In this document: positions 44,867 to 55,271 of the stretch, piece after piece
Numbering within the stretch: position 1 is the first letter of the stretch
How the letters are laid out: each line of letters opens with the position of its first letter
NCBI GenBank assembly: GCA_937915865.1
Contig: CALGIG010000005.1
Location: 47,362-111,361, forward strand
DNA: 64,000 bases
DNA from: an uncultured Prolixibacteraceae bacterium
Lineage (GTDB): Bacteria; Bacteroidota; Bacteroidia; Bacteroidales; Prolixibacteraceae
Reading direction: 5' to 3'
Program-made: the position numbers and the translations under genes
The notes under the pieces: generated by a model
Databases searched by the model: none
What the model was told of the DNA's origin: nothing
The model's input: the letters and a program-made list of their open reading frames with translations, nothing else

Positions 44867-45991
44867 ATGAGAAAATTTTTCAGAATTCTGGGAATTGTTA
44901 TCCTTGTAGGAATTTTTGGAGGAACAATTTATTTCCTCTATACCAAATCGAAAAAAGTACCTGAAGTGTACGAAACCAAAAATCCGTTTAAAAGTAATAT
45001 AGTTCGTAAAACTGTTGCCACCGGATCGGTTGTTCCGCGAAAAGAAATCGACATAGTACCACAGGTATCTGGAATTATTGATGAGTTATATATTGTTGCC
45101 GGCGACTTTGTAAAAAAAGATCAGGTAATAGCTAAAATTAAGATTATTCCTGATATGGTGACTTTGAACAATGCCGAAAACCGCCTTAACCGTGCAAAAC
45201 TTAGTTTCGATGATGCAAAAGTTGATTTCGACCGTCAGCAAAAGCTCTTCGACCAGAAGGTTATCTCGTTCGAGGACTATAAAAAGGCCAAAGTTAGTTA
45301 CGAGTCGGCCAAAGAAGAAATGTCGGCTGCCGAAAATAATCTCGATTTAATTAAAAATGGTGTAACAAAAAAGGCACAAACAGCTACTAATACGCTTGTT
45401 CGTTCAACTGTAAACGGTATGATTCTCGACGTTCCGATTAAAGAAGGAAACTCGGTAATTCAATCAAATACGTTCAATAATGGTACTACAATTTGTACTG
45501 TTGCCGATATGCAGGATATGATTTTCAAAGGGAAAGTTGATGAAACTGAAGTTGGCAAAATTAAAGAAGGAATGAATATTGAACTTGAGATTGGCGCTAT
45601 TGAAAAAGACAAGTTCAATGCAATTCTTGAATATATTGCCCCGAAAGGAAAAGAAGAAAACGGAGCCATTCAGTTTGAGATAAAAGCCAATGTTGTTTTG
45701 AAAGAAAATCAGTTCATTCGTGCCGGATACAGTGCAAATGCCAATATTGTCCTTGAGAAGAAAGACAGCGTTCTGGTTATTCCTGAAGGATATTTGAAGT
45801 TCAATAAAGACACAGCTTTTGTAGAAGTTGAAACAGCAACACCACAAGTTTTCCAAAAGCGTGTTGTTAAAACAGGTATTTCAGACGGTATCAACATTGA
45901 AATTACAGAAGGCTTAACAAAAGCTGATAAGGTAAAAGGTGAAAAAGTTGATCCGAAGAAAGCAAAAGAACCTGAAAAGAAAAAAGCTTAA
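44867..45991 (+). CDS. MacA-like periplasmic adaptor (RND/HlyD family)
   Basis: A 374-aa membrane-fusion protein: N-terminal helix (about 5-25), lipoyl halves (VSGIIDELYIVAGDFVKKDQVIAKI near 65 and the second half near 180), a short coiled-coil hairpin (about 100-165), and a beta-barrel domain (DETEVGKIKEGMNIELEIG). It would link the two permeases to the TolC-like protein that follows 66 bp on. The Lys-rich C-terminus is probably flexible. Confidence 0.92.
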   Translation: MRKFFRILGIVILVGIFGGTIYFLYTKSKKVPEVYETKNPFKSNIVRKTVATGSVVPRKEIDIVPQVSGIIDELYIVAGDFVKKDQVIAKIKIIPDMVTLNNAENRLNRAKLSFDDAKVDFDRQQKLFDQKVISFEDYKKAKVSYESAKEEMSAAENNLDLIKNGVTKKAQTATNTLVRSTVNGMILDVPIKEGNSVIQSNTFNNGTTICTVADMQDMIFKGKVDETEVGKIKEGMNIELEIGAIEKDKFNAILEYIAPKGKEENGAIQFEIKANVVLKENQFIRAGYSANANIVLEKKDSVLVIPEGYLKFNKDTAFVEVETATPQVFQKRVVKTGISDGINIEITEGLTKADKVKGEKVDPKKAKEPEKKKA

Positions 45992-46057
45992 ATGAGTGAT
46001 AAGTTTCGAATTATGAGTTATTTTGTCTTGCAACATAAACAACAATAAAACAAACAA

Positions 46058-47395
46058 ATGAAACGAATATACAGTCTACTTGCAGCCCTAATAATGCTTG
46101 TTTCGGTAACAAGCGCGGGAGCACAAGACAAATGGTCTCTCCAGAAGTGTATCGATTATGCGCTGAAGAACAATATTCAGATTAAGCAGCAAACCCTTAA
46201 CACACAGTATTACAATAACCTGCTTAATCAGGCAAAGTCAAACTTATTGCCAAACCTGAATGCCAGCGTACAAAACAGCATGAGTTTTGGCCGAAGCTTA
46301 GGAGCCGATAATACTTATCTGAATGTGAATTCAAATTCGACTTCAGGAAGTATAACTACCAACATGACGTTGTGGAGTGGCTTTACACTGAAAAACGCTG
46401 TAAAAGTTGCCGACATGGATCTTAAGTCAACGCTCGAAGATTTACAGAAAGCCAAAGACGACTTAATGCTTAACATTGCCGCTTCATATCTCGAAATTCT
46501 GTTCGCCGACGAATTAGTAACAGTGGCCGAAGATCAGGTTAAAATGACGCAATTACAGATTGACCGAACCACAAAATTGGTTGAAGCAGGTAGTTTGGCA
46601 AAAGGTAGTTTACTGGAAATAGAAGCTCAAAGTGCTCGTGAAGAATTAAATGTGGTAAATGCAAAGAATCGTTTGCAATTAGCCTATTTAACGCTTTACC
46701 AGCAACTTGAATTACCTTCTACTGAAAGTTTTTTGGTTGAAAAGCCTGTTCTTCCTGAGATAACTGCAAATATGAGTTTGATTAATACAATGGACATTTT
46801 CAAAAATGCTGTTGAAATACGCCCGGCTGTTAAAAGTGCCAAATATAAACTTGAAGGTGCTCGTAATCAGTTGTCAATAGCTAAAGGAAACAGGTTACCA
46901 TCATTGTCACTGAATGGTAACTATTATAACTATTACAACAATAAGTATATGGATTATCAGGGGAATAAAATTGCGTTTAGCGATCAGTTAAAAAGCAATG
47001 AACGTTACGGTTTTGGAGTTACACTAAGTGTGCCGATATTTAATCGTTACCAGGCTCGCAACGGTGTTTCCAACTCGCAGATTCAGCTTGAAAATACAGA
47101 ACTTGCCTTGCAGAATACCAAAAACTTGTTGCGTAAAGATATTGAACAAGCCTATACGAATGCTCTCGCAGCTTTTAAACGTTATGTCGCGAACCAAAAG
47201 ACAGTTGTTTCATCTCAAGAAGCTTTCCGTTACACCGAAGAAAAATTTAATGTTGGTATGATTAATTCGGTAGAATATAATCAAAGTAAAAACAACTTAT
47301 TGACAGCTAAAAGCGATTTGTTGCAAGCCAAATACGAATATATTTTCCGAACTAAAATTTTGGATTTCTACAACGGGCGCGCTATTGAATTGTAA
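46058..47395 (+). CDS. TolC-like outer-membrane efflux protein
   Basis: A 445-aa outer-membrane channel subunit with signal peptide (1-22, ending SAGAQ) and two OEP repeats: the helical hairpin segments around 130-215 (DLMLNIAASYLEILFADELV) and 330-430 (KDIEQAYTNALAAFKRYV). It closes the MacAB-TolC-type operon. Such systems export peptides, siderophores or antibiotics; here the cargo is unknown. A strong terminator follows. Confidence 0.92.
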   Translation: MKRIYSLLAALIMLVSVTSAGAQDKWSLQKCIDYALKNNIQIKQQTLNTQYYNNLLNQAKSNLLPNLNASVQNSMSFGRSLGADNTYLNVNSNSTSGSITTNMTLWSGFTLKNAVKVADMDLKSTLEDLQKAKDDLMLNIAASYLEILFADELVTVAEDQVKMTQLQIDRTTKLVEAGSLAKGSLLEIEAQSAREELNVVNAKNRLQLAYLTLYQQLELPSTESFLVEKPVLPEITANMSLINTMDIFKNAVEIRPAVKSAKYKLEGARNQLSIAKGNRLPSLSLNGNYYNYYNNKYMDYQGNKIAFSDQLKSNERYGFGVTLSVPIFNRYQARNGVSNSQIQLENTELALQNTKNLLRKDIEQAYTNALAAFKRYVANQKTVVSSQEAFRYTEEKFNVGMINSVEYNQSKNNLLTAKSDLLQAKYEYIFRTKILDFYNGRAIEL

Positions 47396-47410
47396 TTTGG
47401 AGATATAATG

Positions 47411-47460
47411 CACTAAAAATTAAGCCATCCTGGAATTTCAGGATGGCTTAATTTTTAGTG
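47411..47460 (+). terminator. Strong terminator after the efflux operon
   Basis: Perfect 22-bp stem (47411-47432 with 47439-47460), 6-nt loop, stem ends in A/T-rich arms that give the T-run. It starts 16 bp after the TolC-like stop. Confidence 0.92.
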
Positions 47461-47954
47461 TATCCGTAAAATCCTCTGGTTGAAGTTGCTATAAAGTCTT
47501 CTTTTATCCTTTATTTACCAGATCAACCAATCCCTGATTTAATTCTGTTTTTTTGGGGGGAAGGCTTTTTTATCTCCGGTTGAAATTCGAACGGTCAACC
47601 GGGTTGGTGAAATCAGCTGGATGATCCTATTTTGCTTACCAAAGAAATTATTGTCAGAGTCAATCTCAATGAATTTAACAGAGGAGGTAATTCTTTGACA
47701 ATAAGACATATTGGGATACTGTGATAATGCCGGGAACTATCCATTTGGTTGATTTGACCCGAAAAGAAGGACCTGGTAATGCCTTTAAACTTATCGAATA
47801 TTTGTTTTCAGGTTATGAGTATATAGAATAATGAATTGATATTTATTTAGTACTAAAAATTTGAATAACAGTATTATACATAGCTTTTCTGCCAATATTT
47901 TATCCCTGTTTTCAATCGCCAACAGGTATTCTGTAATAAGTTTCTATTTTTGCA
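47461..47954. other. Intergenic region before the ECF sigma gene
   Basis: No intact gene. The stretch 47700-47831 holds a short frame listed separately. TATTTTTG at 47945-47952 is a likely -7 box for the sigma factor gene; a good -33 box is not seen. Confidence 0.5.
47727..47831 (+). pseudogene. Possible remnant of a glycoside-hydrolase-type gene
   Basis: A 34-codon frame (MPGTIHLVDLTRKEG then AFKLIEYLFSG) is preceded in frame by NKTYWDTVI. The WDTVxxPGT pattern resembles the early part of GH2-like beta-sandwich domains, but this is too short for certainty. It may equally be chance. Nearby frames are interrupted. Confidence 0.2.
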
Positions 47955-48560
47955 TTGATTAAATTCTATATTTTGGCTGATAAACCGATATATAATGATC
48001 AAGAACTTATCAGAAGGTTAAAGAAAGACAATATTGATGCTTTTAACCAACTTTTCTATGCTTATAGCTCAAAACTGTACCATTTTGCTTATGGATACTT
48101 AAAGTCAAAAGAAGACGCAGAAGAAATGGTGCAGGAGATATTCTCGAAAATATGGGATAAGCGTTCTGATATAAAAGAGGAATATCAATTTCGGTCATAT
48201 CTATTTTCTATTGCATTCAATTATATCAAGAAATATTTCAGGGCAAAAGCCCTTGTAAACAAATACATTGAATTCGCTACGCTCCATCGCGATACAACTG
48301 AAAAAATCGAGGATGATGTTAATTATAACTCGCTAAAGTTTAGAGTAGATAGTTTGGTTGACAAAATGCCAGAAAAACGAAAAACTGTGTTCGTTAAAAG
48401 CCGATTCGAAGGAAAAAACTCAAAAGAAATATCAGAAGAAATGAATATCAGCCAAAGTACAGTTGAAAATCATTTGAATCAGGCCCTGAAATTTTTACGA
48501 GAACATTTAAAGGATGAAAAACTAGCCGGTCTACTTTTTTTCTGGCTTTTTATACAATAA
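47955..48560 (+). CDS. ECF-type RNA polymerase sigma factor
   Basis: A 201-aa sigma-70 ECF protein: region 2 (about 20-90, DAFNQLFYAYSSKLYHFAYGYLKSKEDAEEMVQEIFSKIW) and region 4 (about 130-185, FEGKNSKEISEEMNISQSTVENHL), read here as short pieces. No ATG is present; TTG at 47955 or, more likely, TTG at 47973 is the start, because a -7 box ends at 47952 and the transcript should start near 47958. It is paired with the FecR gene 76 bp on, the usual control unit of a polysaccharide locus. Confidence 0.88.
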   Translation: MIKFYILADKPIYNDQELIRRLKKDNIDAFNQLFYAYSSKLYHFAYGYLKSKEDAEEMVQEIFSKIWDKRSDIKEEYQFRSYLFSIAFNYIKKYFRAKALVNKYIEFATLHRDTTEKIEDDVNYNSLKFRVDSLVDKMPEKRKTVFVKSRFEGKNSKEISEEMNISQSTVENHLNQALKFLREHLKDEKLAGLLFFWLFIQ

Positions 48561-48636
48561 ACAAGAAAAAATAGATCGCGACTAGGTGTAAAGTCTTTTT
48601 TGTGGATATACATTCACAAACGGTATTTCAACTTGC

Positions 48637-49626
48637 ATGGAAATCTCAGATCAAAACCGAATTCGTGAGTATTTTAGAAATTCGTCGACAAGCGACGAGA
48701 ATTTCATTGCATCAAAATACCTGGATACGGATAACGAAGAACGGTTGAATGAAATTGCTAGGGAACATTGGGACGAATCGTCATCGTCGAAAGTTGAATT
48801 ACAGCATATCCTTAACAGTCTCCACTTTTACATCAATAGCAACGGGGCAAGGCAGTCGGTCTTGTCTGGAATTTTATCTGTTTATTCCAAAGTGGCCGCC
48901 ATTTTGTTGATCCCAATTTTGTTGGTTAGTATCTATATATTATTACAAAGATCGGATGTAAGTGGCACTTATGCCGAAATTCATGCGTCGGAAGGTTCCA
49001 GGGTCCAATTTACCTTACCTGATGGTTCAGTAGGTTTTTTAAATGGAGGCTCAAGACTCAAATATTCTGTCAATTTTTTGAAGAACAGAACGGTTAGCCT
49101 AATAGGAGAAGGTTATTTTGAGGTAGTAAAGGATACTCGTCATCCATTTAAGGTTCAAACAAAGTTTGCTGATGTTCAGGTTTTTGGAACTAAATTTGAT
49201 GTTTGCGCTTACGAAAACGATAACGAAGTTCTTACTACACTCGAAGAAGGAAGTGTTAAAGTTTTTAATAAATCGGGAGAAAATTATTCTGTGTTGGTCC
49301 CTGGCGAGCAAAATGTGATTAACAAAGAAAATGGCAAAATGCAAATTACCCAGGTTAATACCGATTTATTCACCTCCTGGAAAGATGATATGCTCAAGTT
49401 TAACAACTCTCCGTTTAGCGAAGTGGTAAAAAAAATGGAAAGATGGTATGGTGTTAAGATTGTACTGGATAAACAGTTGAAATATACTGAAAACTATACA
49501 TTCACGGTTAAAACAGAGAGTTTGAAGGAATTGTTGGCACTACTTTCTATCACAACTCCTATGAGTTATAAAATCGATAAAGATACTGTTATGATTTACC
49601 CCTTAAAATTAAAATCTATGCAATAA
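48637..49626 (+). CDS. FecR-type anti-sigma factor
   Basis: A 329-aa inner-membrane protein: cytoplasmic anti-sigma part (1-80), membrane helix (about 86-107), periplasmic FecR domain (SEGSRVQFTLPDGSVGFLNGG) and a C-terminal STN-like domain (DFKNSPFSEV region to the end). It would hold the sigma factor until the SusC-type receptor at 49723 signals that its glycan is bound. Confidence 0.92.
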   Translation: MEISDQNRIREYFRNSSTSDENFIASKYLDTDNEERLNEIAREHWDESSSSKVELQHILNSLHFYINSNGARQSVLSGILSVYSKVAAILLIPILLVSIYILLQRSDVSGTYAEIHASEGSRVQFTLPDGSVGFLNGGSRLKYSVNFLKNRTVSLIGEGYFEVVKDTRHPFKVQTKFADVQVFGTKFDVCAYENDNEVLTTLEEGSVKVFNKSGENYSVLVPGEQNVINKENGKMQITQVNTDLFTSWKDDMLKFNNSPFSEVVKKMERWYGVKIVLDKQLKYTENYTFTVKTESLKELLALLSITTPMSYKIDKDTVMIYPLKLKSMQ

Positions 49627-49722
49627 TAAAATAAAAAAGGAGAAAGGCGCTTGCAACACCTGACTCCTTATAAATCAAATAATACCCAATAAAGGGCATG
49701 TTTAACTTAGCATTACAAAACT

Positions 49723-52700
49723 ATGAAAAAAAAATGGATGTTTAACAAGGACAGGCGTCCTTACGTCCTGTCGTGTTTAATTCGAACTATGAAACTAACA
49801 ACCTTTCTCCTACTGATTACATTTTTGAGTGTTCATGCGGGTGTCTATTCGCAGGTAACCAAACTGGACATCAAAGTTCAGAATACTACAATTAAAGATG
49901 TACTTAATCAGGTTGAAAACCAGAGTACTTTTTTCTTTATGTACAATGATCGAAAAATCGATGTTGACAGGAAGATTGATGTTGATTTAAAACAAGCGAA
50001 TATTGAAGCAGTATTGAAGGCTATTTTCGATGGTACCGACACCAAATTTACGATAAAAGGTCGTCAAATTGTTTTGTATAATTCCAGTAACGAAAGTATG
50101 CCTGAAACAAACATCAGTAGTGAAAGCCAGCAAAAAAGATCTGTTTCAGGAAAAGTATCCGATTTCTCGGGAGCTCCTTTGCCTGGTGTGACCGTTGTGG
50201 TTAAAGGTTCGACCATTGGAACAATAACAGACTCAGAAGGGAAATATTTAATTTCGAATATTTTGCCCAATGCTGTGCTCCAATTTTCGTTTGTTGGAAT
50301 GAAATCGCAGGAAGTAAAGATTGAAGATAAACCAGTAATAAACGTAACACTGGCTGAAGAAACAGTTGGCCTGGAGGAGGTTGTTGCGGTGGGTTATGGA
50401 ACCCAGAAAAAAGTAAATCTTACGGGAGCTGTTTCGTCTGTAAAAATGGATGAGGTATTGGTTAACAGGCCGGTATCATCCATTTCCAATGCTATGATGG
50501 GTAATTTGCCTGGTTTGGTTTTAAGTGGAAATTCTGGAGAACCAGGCTCGGGTTATAACATCAAAATCAGAGGAACATCGAGTATTAACGGAGGCGACCC
50601 ACTTGTTTTGGTTGACAACATCCCAATGGATATCGATGATTTAAATCCAGAAGACATTGAATCAATTTCTGTTTTGAAAGATGCCTCGGCTGCAGCCGTA
50701 TATGGTGCAAGGGCTGCATTTGGCGTTATTTTGATAACTACAAAAAAATCGGGGAAAGACAAGCCTAATAAATTTAATTATTCATCAAAAATATCGTTCA
50801 GTCAGCCTCAGGAAATTGCGACGAGGGCAACCCCGCTTCAAACGGTTACCGGAATGAAAGATGCAGGATATGTGACTATGTGGACCGGCCAGGATGTTGC
50901 AACTTGGTTGAACTTGCTGAATGACTATAATACTGACCATTCACTCTATCCTGATGGATATGCCATTGCAGGAGGTACTCGATATAGCTTAAAAGAGACT
51001 GATGTAACAAAAGACTTGATTGATAAGTTTGGTGTAAAACAAATGCACGATTTTTCGGTCAGTGGGGGTTCTTCCAAATCGACCTATAGGGTGTCGTTAG
51101 GGATTTTAGATGAAGATGGGGTTGTGGTTACCAATAAAGATAGTTACAAGAGGTTTAACGTTGCTTCATTTCTTAGCACCGATGTTGCTTCATGGATGAC
51201 CTCTGAACTTTCTTTACTGTACTCAAACGGGAAGAAAAAAGATCCGTTTATTTCAACGTTTACCCGTGATGTATGGTCACAGACAGTTTATGCTCCCTCA
51301 TTTTATCCTACCGATGGGATGGATATAAACGGGGTTACTATGCCCTTTGCAACACCACGCCACATAATGGAAGTGATTATACCTAACCTTACAAGGACCA
51401 ATAAATGGAACCTCACCGGACGGTTAATATTGAAGCCCGTAAAAGGGCTCAATATCACAGGAGAATACTCTTTCAATCAAGATTATGAATCTCTCACCGA
51501 ATATAAAAAGCCTATTACAAATTTTGCTGATGGAATGGCTTTTAATACTGTAACTTCAAATGTAACACAATCGACATATAAAGAAACAAAATCGCAGACC
51601 AAATACAATGCATTCAATTTATTTGCGACCTACAACAAACGCATATCTGGTCACGAAATAACATTGACGACCGGCATCAATTCAGAGCATAGTAATTTCG
51701 AAAATTTGTGGGCCAGCCGGTTACAGATGATTAACGACGATTTGCCATCTATAGGGCAAGGAGTAGGCCTGACAACCGCTGGAGACGATTTTTCGGAATA
51801 TACCATATTTGGAGCATTTTACCGACTAAATTATTCATTTAAAGACAGGTACCTTTTTGAAGCTTCAGGTAGGTACGACGGATCATCAAAATTTCCTGAA
51901 AACAATAGGTTTGGCTTTTTCCCTTCTTTTTCAGCAGGATGGAGAATTAGTGAAGAAAATTTCATGGCTGGTCTTAAATCAGTGGTTTCGAACATGAAAC
52001 TGAGGGCATCATGGGGAAGTATCGGTAACCAGAATATCGATCCATATCAATATACACCGGGGATGGAATCGTTCTTGTCAAACTGGATTCAGAGCGGGCA
52101 AAAGGCTACTTCATTAAAACCACCGGCACTGGTACGTTCTAATTTTACCTGGGAAGAAGTAAGAACTGCGAACGGAGGAATTGATATCGGTATCCTGAAC
52201 AATAAAATTACAGCTTCTTTGGATGTGTTTAATCGCACAACTTTAAACATGTTGGGTCCTGGAGCCGACTATCCTTCGGTTATAGGTGCAAGCGCCCCGT
52301 TACAGAATGCGGCTGATATGAAAACTACTGGTTGGGAATTTCAGGCAAGCTGGCACGATAAAGTAGGAGAAATAGTATATAGCTTGGGATTTAATCTGAG
52401 CGACAACAAGTCGAAAATCACGAAATTCAACAACGACACTAAAATCCTCAGCGCACACTATGAAGGCGAAAATATCGGAGAAATCTGGGGATATACTTTC
52501 GACCGGTTTTATACTGCCGACGATTTTGTGGATGGTACTCTTAAAACCACGGCTGCCGGAGAACTTACCGGTGGTACCCTTAAGTCGGACATAGCCAAGG
52601 TGAAAGGCTATAACCCCAATCCAGGGGATGTTTTGTTCAAGTATCCTGATGCAAATGGCGATATATGGAGCTCAAAAAATACACTTGATGATCCTGGATC

Positions 52701-53217
52701 GAAAAGAGTTATTGGAAACAGTAGTTACCGGTATATTTTCGGTGTTAATGCCGATGTATCATGGAAGGGATTTAATGTACATGTATTACTTCAAGGAGTT
52801 GGGAAACGTGACGTTTGGTTGAAAAATGAAACAGTTATACCATATACAACAAATTACTACATTGGTCTTTACGATTATCAGCTAGATTACTGGACACCAT
52901 CGCGGACAAATGCTTTTTATCCGAGGATATACCAAAGTGCCGGATATAATACCGCTGCAAATACCCAGGTGAGCACGAGGTATTTGTTGAATGCAGCTTA
53001 TCTGGATGTGAAAAGCATTGTTTTTTCTTATGATTTACCCAAATCTCTGGTTTCAAAAATTCGTTTAGATAAGGTCACTTTCTTTGTTAATGGAGAGAAT
53101 TTGTGGTCATTCAACCATTTTCCTAAAGGAATGCATCCTGATAATAAAGTTCGTGGAGACGGGGCTACATATCCTGTGATGCGAATGTTTACCGGGGGGA
53201 TAAATGTTACCTTCTAA
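49723..53217 (+). CDS. SusC/RagA-type TonB-linked receptor with STN signalling domain
   Basis: A 1164-aa outer-membrane importer. Signal peptide (about 1-45), STN domain (about 48-125) that talks to FecR, CarboxypepD_reg-like domain (about 140-225), TonB box (VVAVGYGTQKK), plug and barrel ending in Phe. The STN carries a small tandem duplication (KIDVDRKIDVD, about 85-95). Together with SusD it imports an oligosaccharide; which one is not clear from sequence. Start is the ATG at 49723. Confidence 0.96.
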   Translation: MKKKWMFNKDRRPYVLSCLIRTMKLTTFLLLITFLSVHAGVYSQVTKLDIKVQNTTIKDVLNQVENQSTFFFMYNDRKIDVDRKIDVDLKQANIEAVLKAIFDGTDTKFTIKGRQIVLYNSSNESMPETNISSESQQKRSVSGKVSDFSGAPLPGVTVVVKGSTIGTITDSEGKYLISNILPNAVLQFSFVGMKSQEVKIEDKPVINVTLAEETVGLEEVVAVGYGTQKKVNLTGAVSSVKMDEVLVNRPVSSISNAMMGNLPGLVLSGNSGEPGSGYNIKIRGTSSINGGDPLVLVDNIPMDIDDLNPEDIESISVLKDASAAAVYGARAAFGVILITTKKSGKDKPNKFNYSSKISFSQPQEIATRATPLQTVTGMKDAGYVTMWTGQDVATWLNLLNDYNTDHSLYPDGYAIAGGTRYSLKETDVTKDLIDKFGVKQMHDFSVSGGSSKSTYRVSLGILDEDGVVVTNKDSYKRFNVASFLSTDVASWMTSELSLLYSNGKKKDPFISTFTRDVWSQTVYAPSFYPTDGMDINGVTMPFATPRHIMEVIIPNLTRTNKWNLTGRLILKPVKGLNITGEYSFNQDYESLTEYKKPITNFADGMAFNTVTSNVTQSTYKETKSQTKYNAFNLFATYNKRISGHEITLTTGINSEHSNFENLWASRLQMINDDLPSIGQGVGLTTAGDDFSEYTIFGAFYRLNYSFKDRYLFEASGRYDGSSKFPENNRFGFFPSFSAGWRISEENFMAGLKSVVSNMKLRASWGSIGNQNIDPYQYTPGMESFLSNWIQSGQKATSLKPPALVRSNFTWEEVRTANGGIDIGILNNKITASLDVFNRTTLNMLGPGADYPSVIGASAPLQNAADMKTTGWEFQASWHDKVGEIVYSLGFNLSDNKSKITKFNNDTKILSAHYEGENIGEIWGYTFDRFYTADDFVDGTLKTTAAGELTGGTLKSDIAKVKGYNPNPGDVLFKYPDANGDIWSSKNTLDDPGSKRVIGNSSYRYIFGVNADVSWKGFNVHVLLQGVGKRDVWLKNETVIPYTTNYYIGLYDYQLDYWTPSRTNAFYPRIYQSAGYNTAANTQVSTRYLLNAAYLDVKSIVFSYDLPKSLVSKIRLDKVTFFVNGENLWSFNHFPKGMHPDNKVRGDGATYPVMRMFTGGINVTF

Positions 53218-53242
53218 CTATTAAATAAATAAACCAATGATT

Positions 53243-55105
53243 ATGAAAAAATTTTCTTTCAAGATATTATTTATCAGTGTACTCTTTACTTTGAGTTCCT
53301 GTATCAACAGTTTTCTGGATGTTCAGTCAAAAAACATGCAGACTGTAGAATCTGCATTTAAAACTTATAATAATTTCCAAACGTACAGCTGGGGTTTGTA
53401 TAATGTATTTCCCGGAGCCAACGATTTAGGGACAGGCGATGGCAAGTCGCCTTGGTTAAACAATAATGTTCAGACAAATGGAAATATATGGTCGTACCAG
53501 AAGGTGACAGAAACTTCTTACAATACAGAATGGGACTTTTCATTTGTGCGTCAGGTAAATATTATGCTCGATAATATCGATAATTCACAAATGACGGATA
53601 CAGACAAGGCGCACTGGAGAAGCGTTGGCCTGTTTTTTCGCTCATTCAAATATTTCCGGTTAATGTCGTTTTATGGTGATGTACCGTGGATTGAGCATGT
53701 TGTGACTGAAGCCGACCAGGATATTATCTACGGGAAAAGAGACTCGCGCGATATAGTTGCCGCAAATATTCTGAGAGACCTGCAATATGCAGAAGAACAT
53801 ATTAAGGCTGCCGGTGATGGGACAAATGCAATCAATGTAAATGTTGTCAGAGCGCTTATTTCGAGATTTGGTCTGTTTGAAGGCACCTGGAGAAAGTATC
53901 ATGGATTAGGTAATGCAGAGGTTTACCTGAATGCTTGCGTGGCTGCTTCCGAAAAATTAATGACCAGTTTCCCTACGCTACATGACAATTACGATGAACT
54001 ATTTAATACGCAGGACCTCACCGGAGTTAAGGGGATTATATTGTTTTATGCCTATGTCGATAACGTTCTTACTCATACTCTTTCGCGAAATATTTCCAGG
54101 GCTTCAGGTTCAACCTATGAATTAAGTAAGGAAATGGTGGAAAAATACCTTTGCTCAGATGGAAAGCCAATTTCAACAAGTTCGTTATACAACGGAGACA
54201 AAACACCATTCGATGAATTTAGAAACAGGGACCGGCGCCTGTTGTTTACAGTCGTTCCACCCTCAAGAGTTTATAAGGCTGGAGCAGCTACCAGTCTCGA
54301 TTGGAGATTTCTCACTACAAAAGATAAAGTTAAAATTGGTGCTAATGCTGAGCGTGTTGTAACTAAATCAGATAGTATTACTTATCGCGAATACATCGAT
54401 TTGCTGGGTAAAATCTCCAAGTCATCGCAAAAAGCTTTACCGGTTATTGCCTGGAATAATACCTTGGCGACTAACTATACCCCACGATTCCGTAACTATC
54501 CTGAAGGTATAGCGCCATTCAGCGGACAACATGGTTATTGGTTCTACAAATATTATGATACAAATCCTCCAATGCAGTCAACCAATACGCAAGACTTTCC
54601 TCTTTTCCGAATCGAAGAAACCATGTTGAACTATGCCGAAGCTAAATACGAACTTGGTCAATTTACCCAGGATGTGGCAGATCGTTCCATTAATAAAATA
54701 CGGGCCCGGGTTGGTGTTGCCAATATGGTAGTTGCAAACATTAACGATGGCTTCGACCTGAAACGGGATCAATCGGTTCCTCCTGTTCTTTGGGAAATTC
54801 GCCGTGAACGAACAGTAGAACTTATGGGAGAAGACTTTGCTTTTAATGACATACGCCGCTGGAAAAAAGGTGAATATTACAACACTCAGCAAAAAGGTTC
54901 GTGGGTGAAGAATGCCGACTATAACAACACACTTAAAATTGAAGGATACGCTACTGTTGCCGACAGTAAGAATAAAGAAGGCTACGTGGTTTACCTGGAT
55001 GCGCCCAAAGGATGGTTGGATTACTATTATCTTTTACCTATCCCGATGCAGGATTTGGTGTTGAACCCGCAACTGGAACAAAATCCCGGATATGCTAAGC
55101 CTTAA
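53243..55105 (+). CDS. SusD/RagB-family surface glycan-binding lipoprotein
   Basis: A 620-aa lipoprotein (start at ATG 53243; LSSC lipobox at about residues 17-20) that forms the lid of the SusC transporter. The N-terminal SusD region (FLDVQSKNMQTVESAF) and the RagB C-terminal part (WEIRRERTVELMGEDFAFNDIRRW, near 500) are visible. It follows SusC by 25 bp, the fixed arrangement in these loci. Confidence 0.96.
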   Translation: MKKFSFKILFISVLFTLSSCINSFLDVQSKNMQTVESAFKTYNNFQTYSWGLYNVFPGANDLGTGDGKSPWLNNNVQTNGNIWSYQKVTETSYNTEWDFSFVRQVNIMLDNIDNSQMTDTDKAHWRSVGLFFRSFKYFRLMSFYGDVPWIEHVVTEADQDIIYGKRDSRDIVAANILRDLQYAEEHIKAAGDGTNAINVNVVRALISRFGLFEGTWRKYHGLGNAEVYLNACVAASEKLMTSFPTLHDNYDELFNTQDLTGVKGIILFYAYVDNVLTHTLSRNISRASGSTYELSKEMVEKYLCSDGKPISTSSLYNGDKTPFDEFRNRDRRLLFTVVPPSRVYKAGAATSLDWRFLTTKDKVKIGANAERVVTKSDSITYREYIDLLGKISKSSQKALPVIAWNNTLATNYTPRFRNYPEGIAPFSGQHGYWFYKYYDTNPPMQSTNTQDFPLFRIEETMLNYAEAKYELGQFTQDVADRSINKIRARVGVANMVVANINDGFDLKRDQSVPPVLWEIRRERTVELMGEDFAFNDIRRWKKGEYYNTQQKGSWVKNADYNNTLKIEGYATVADSKNKEGYVVYLDAPKGWLDYYYLLPIPMQDLVLNPQLEQNPGYAKP

Positions 55106-55271
55106 GTAGATATCAAGTTTAATGCTTGAAGCGAAACACAAAGACACATTATTTAATTTATTGAATATCAGTTTTTTATTTTCTTGTGGCTTTGTGTTTC
55201 CGGTATCTTTTTTCTTTAAAGAAAGGGTTTCCCTTGGATTGAACCAACTAAATATCAAAAAATTAGAAATA

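Noticed and set aside
47396..47954. RNA gene in the gap before the sigma gene
   Set aside because: Apart from the terminator no stable fold or tRNA-like cloverleaf could be made out by eye.
49960..50010. Tandem KIDVD duplication in SusC as a phase-variable repeat
   Set aside because: There are only two units and the base sequences differ, so slippage is unlikely.
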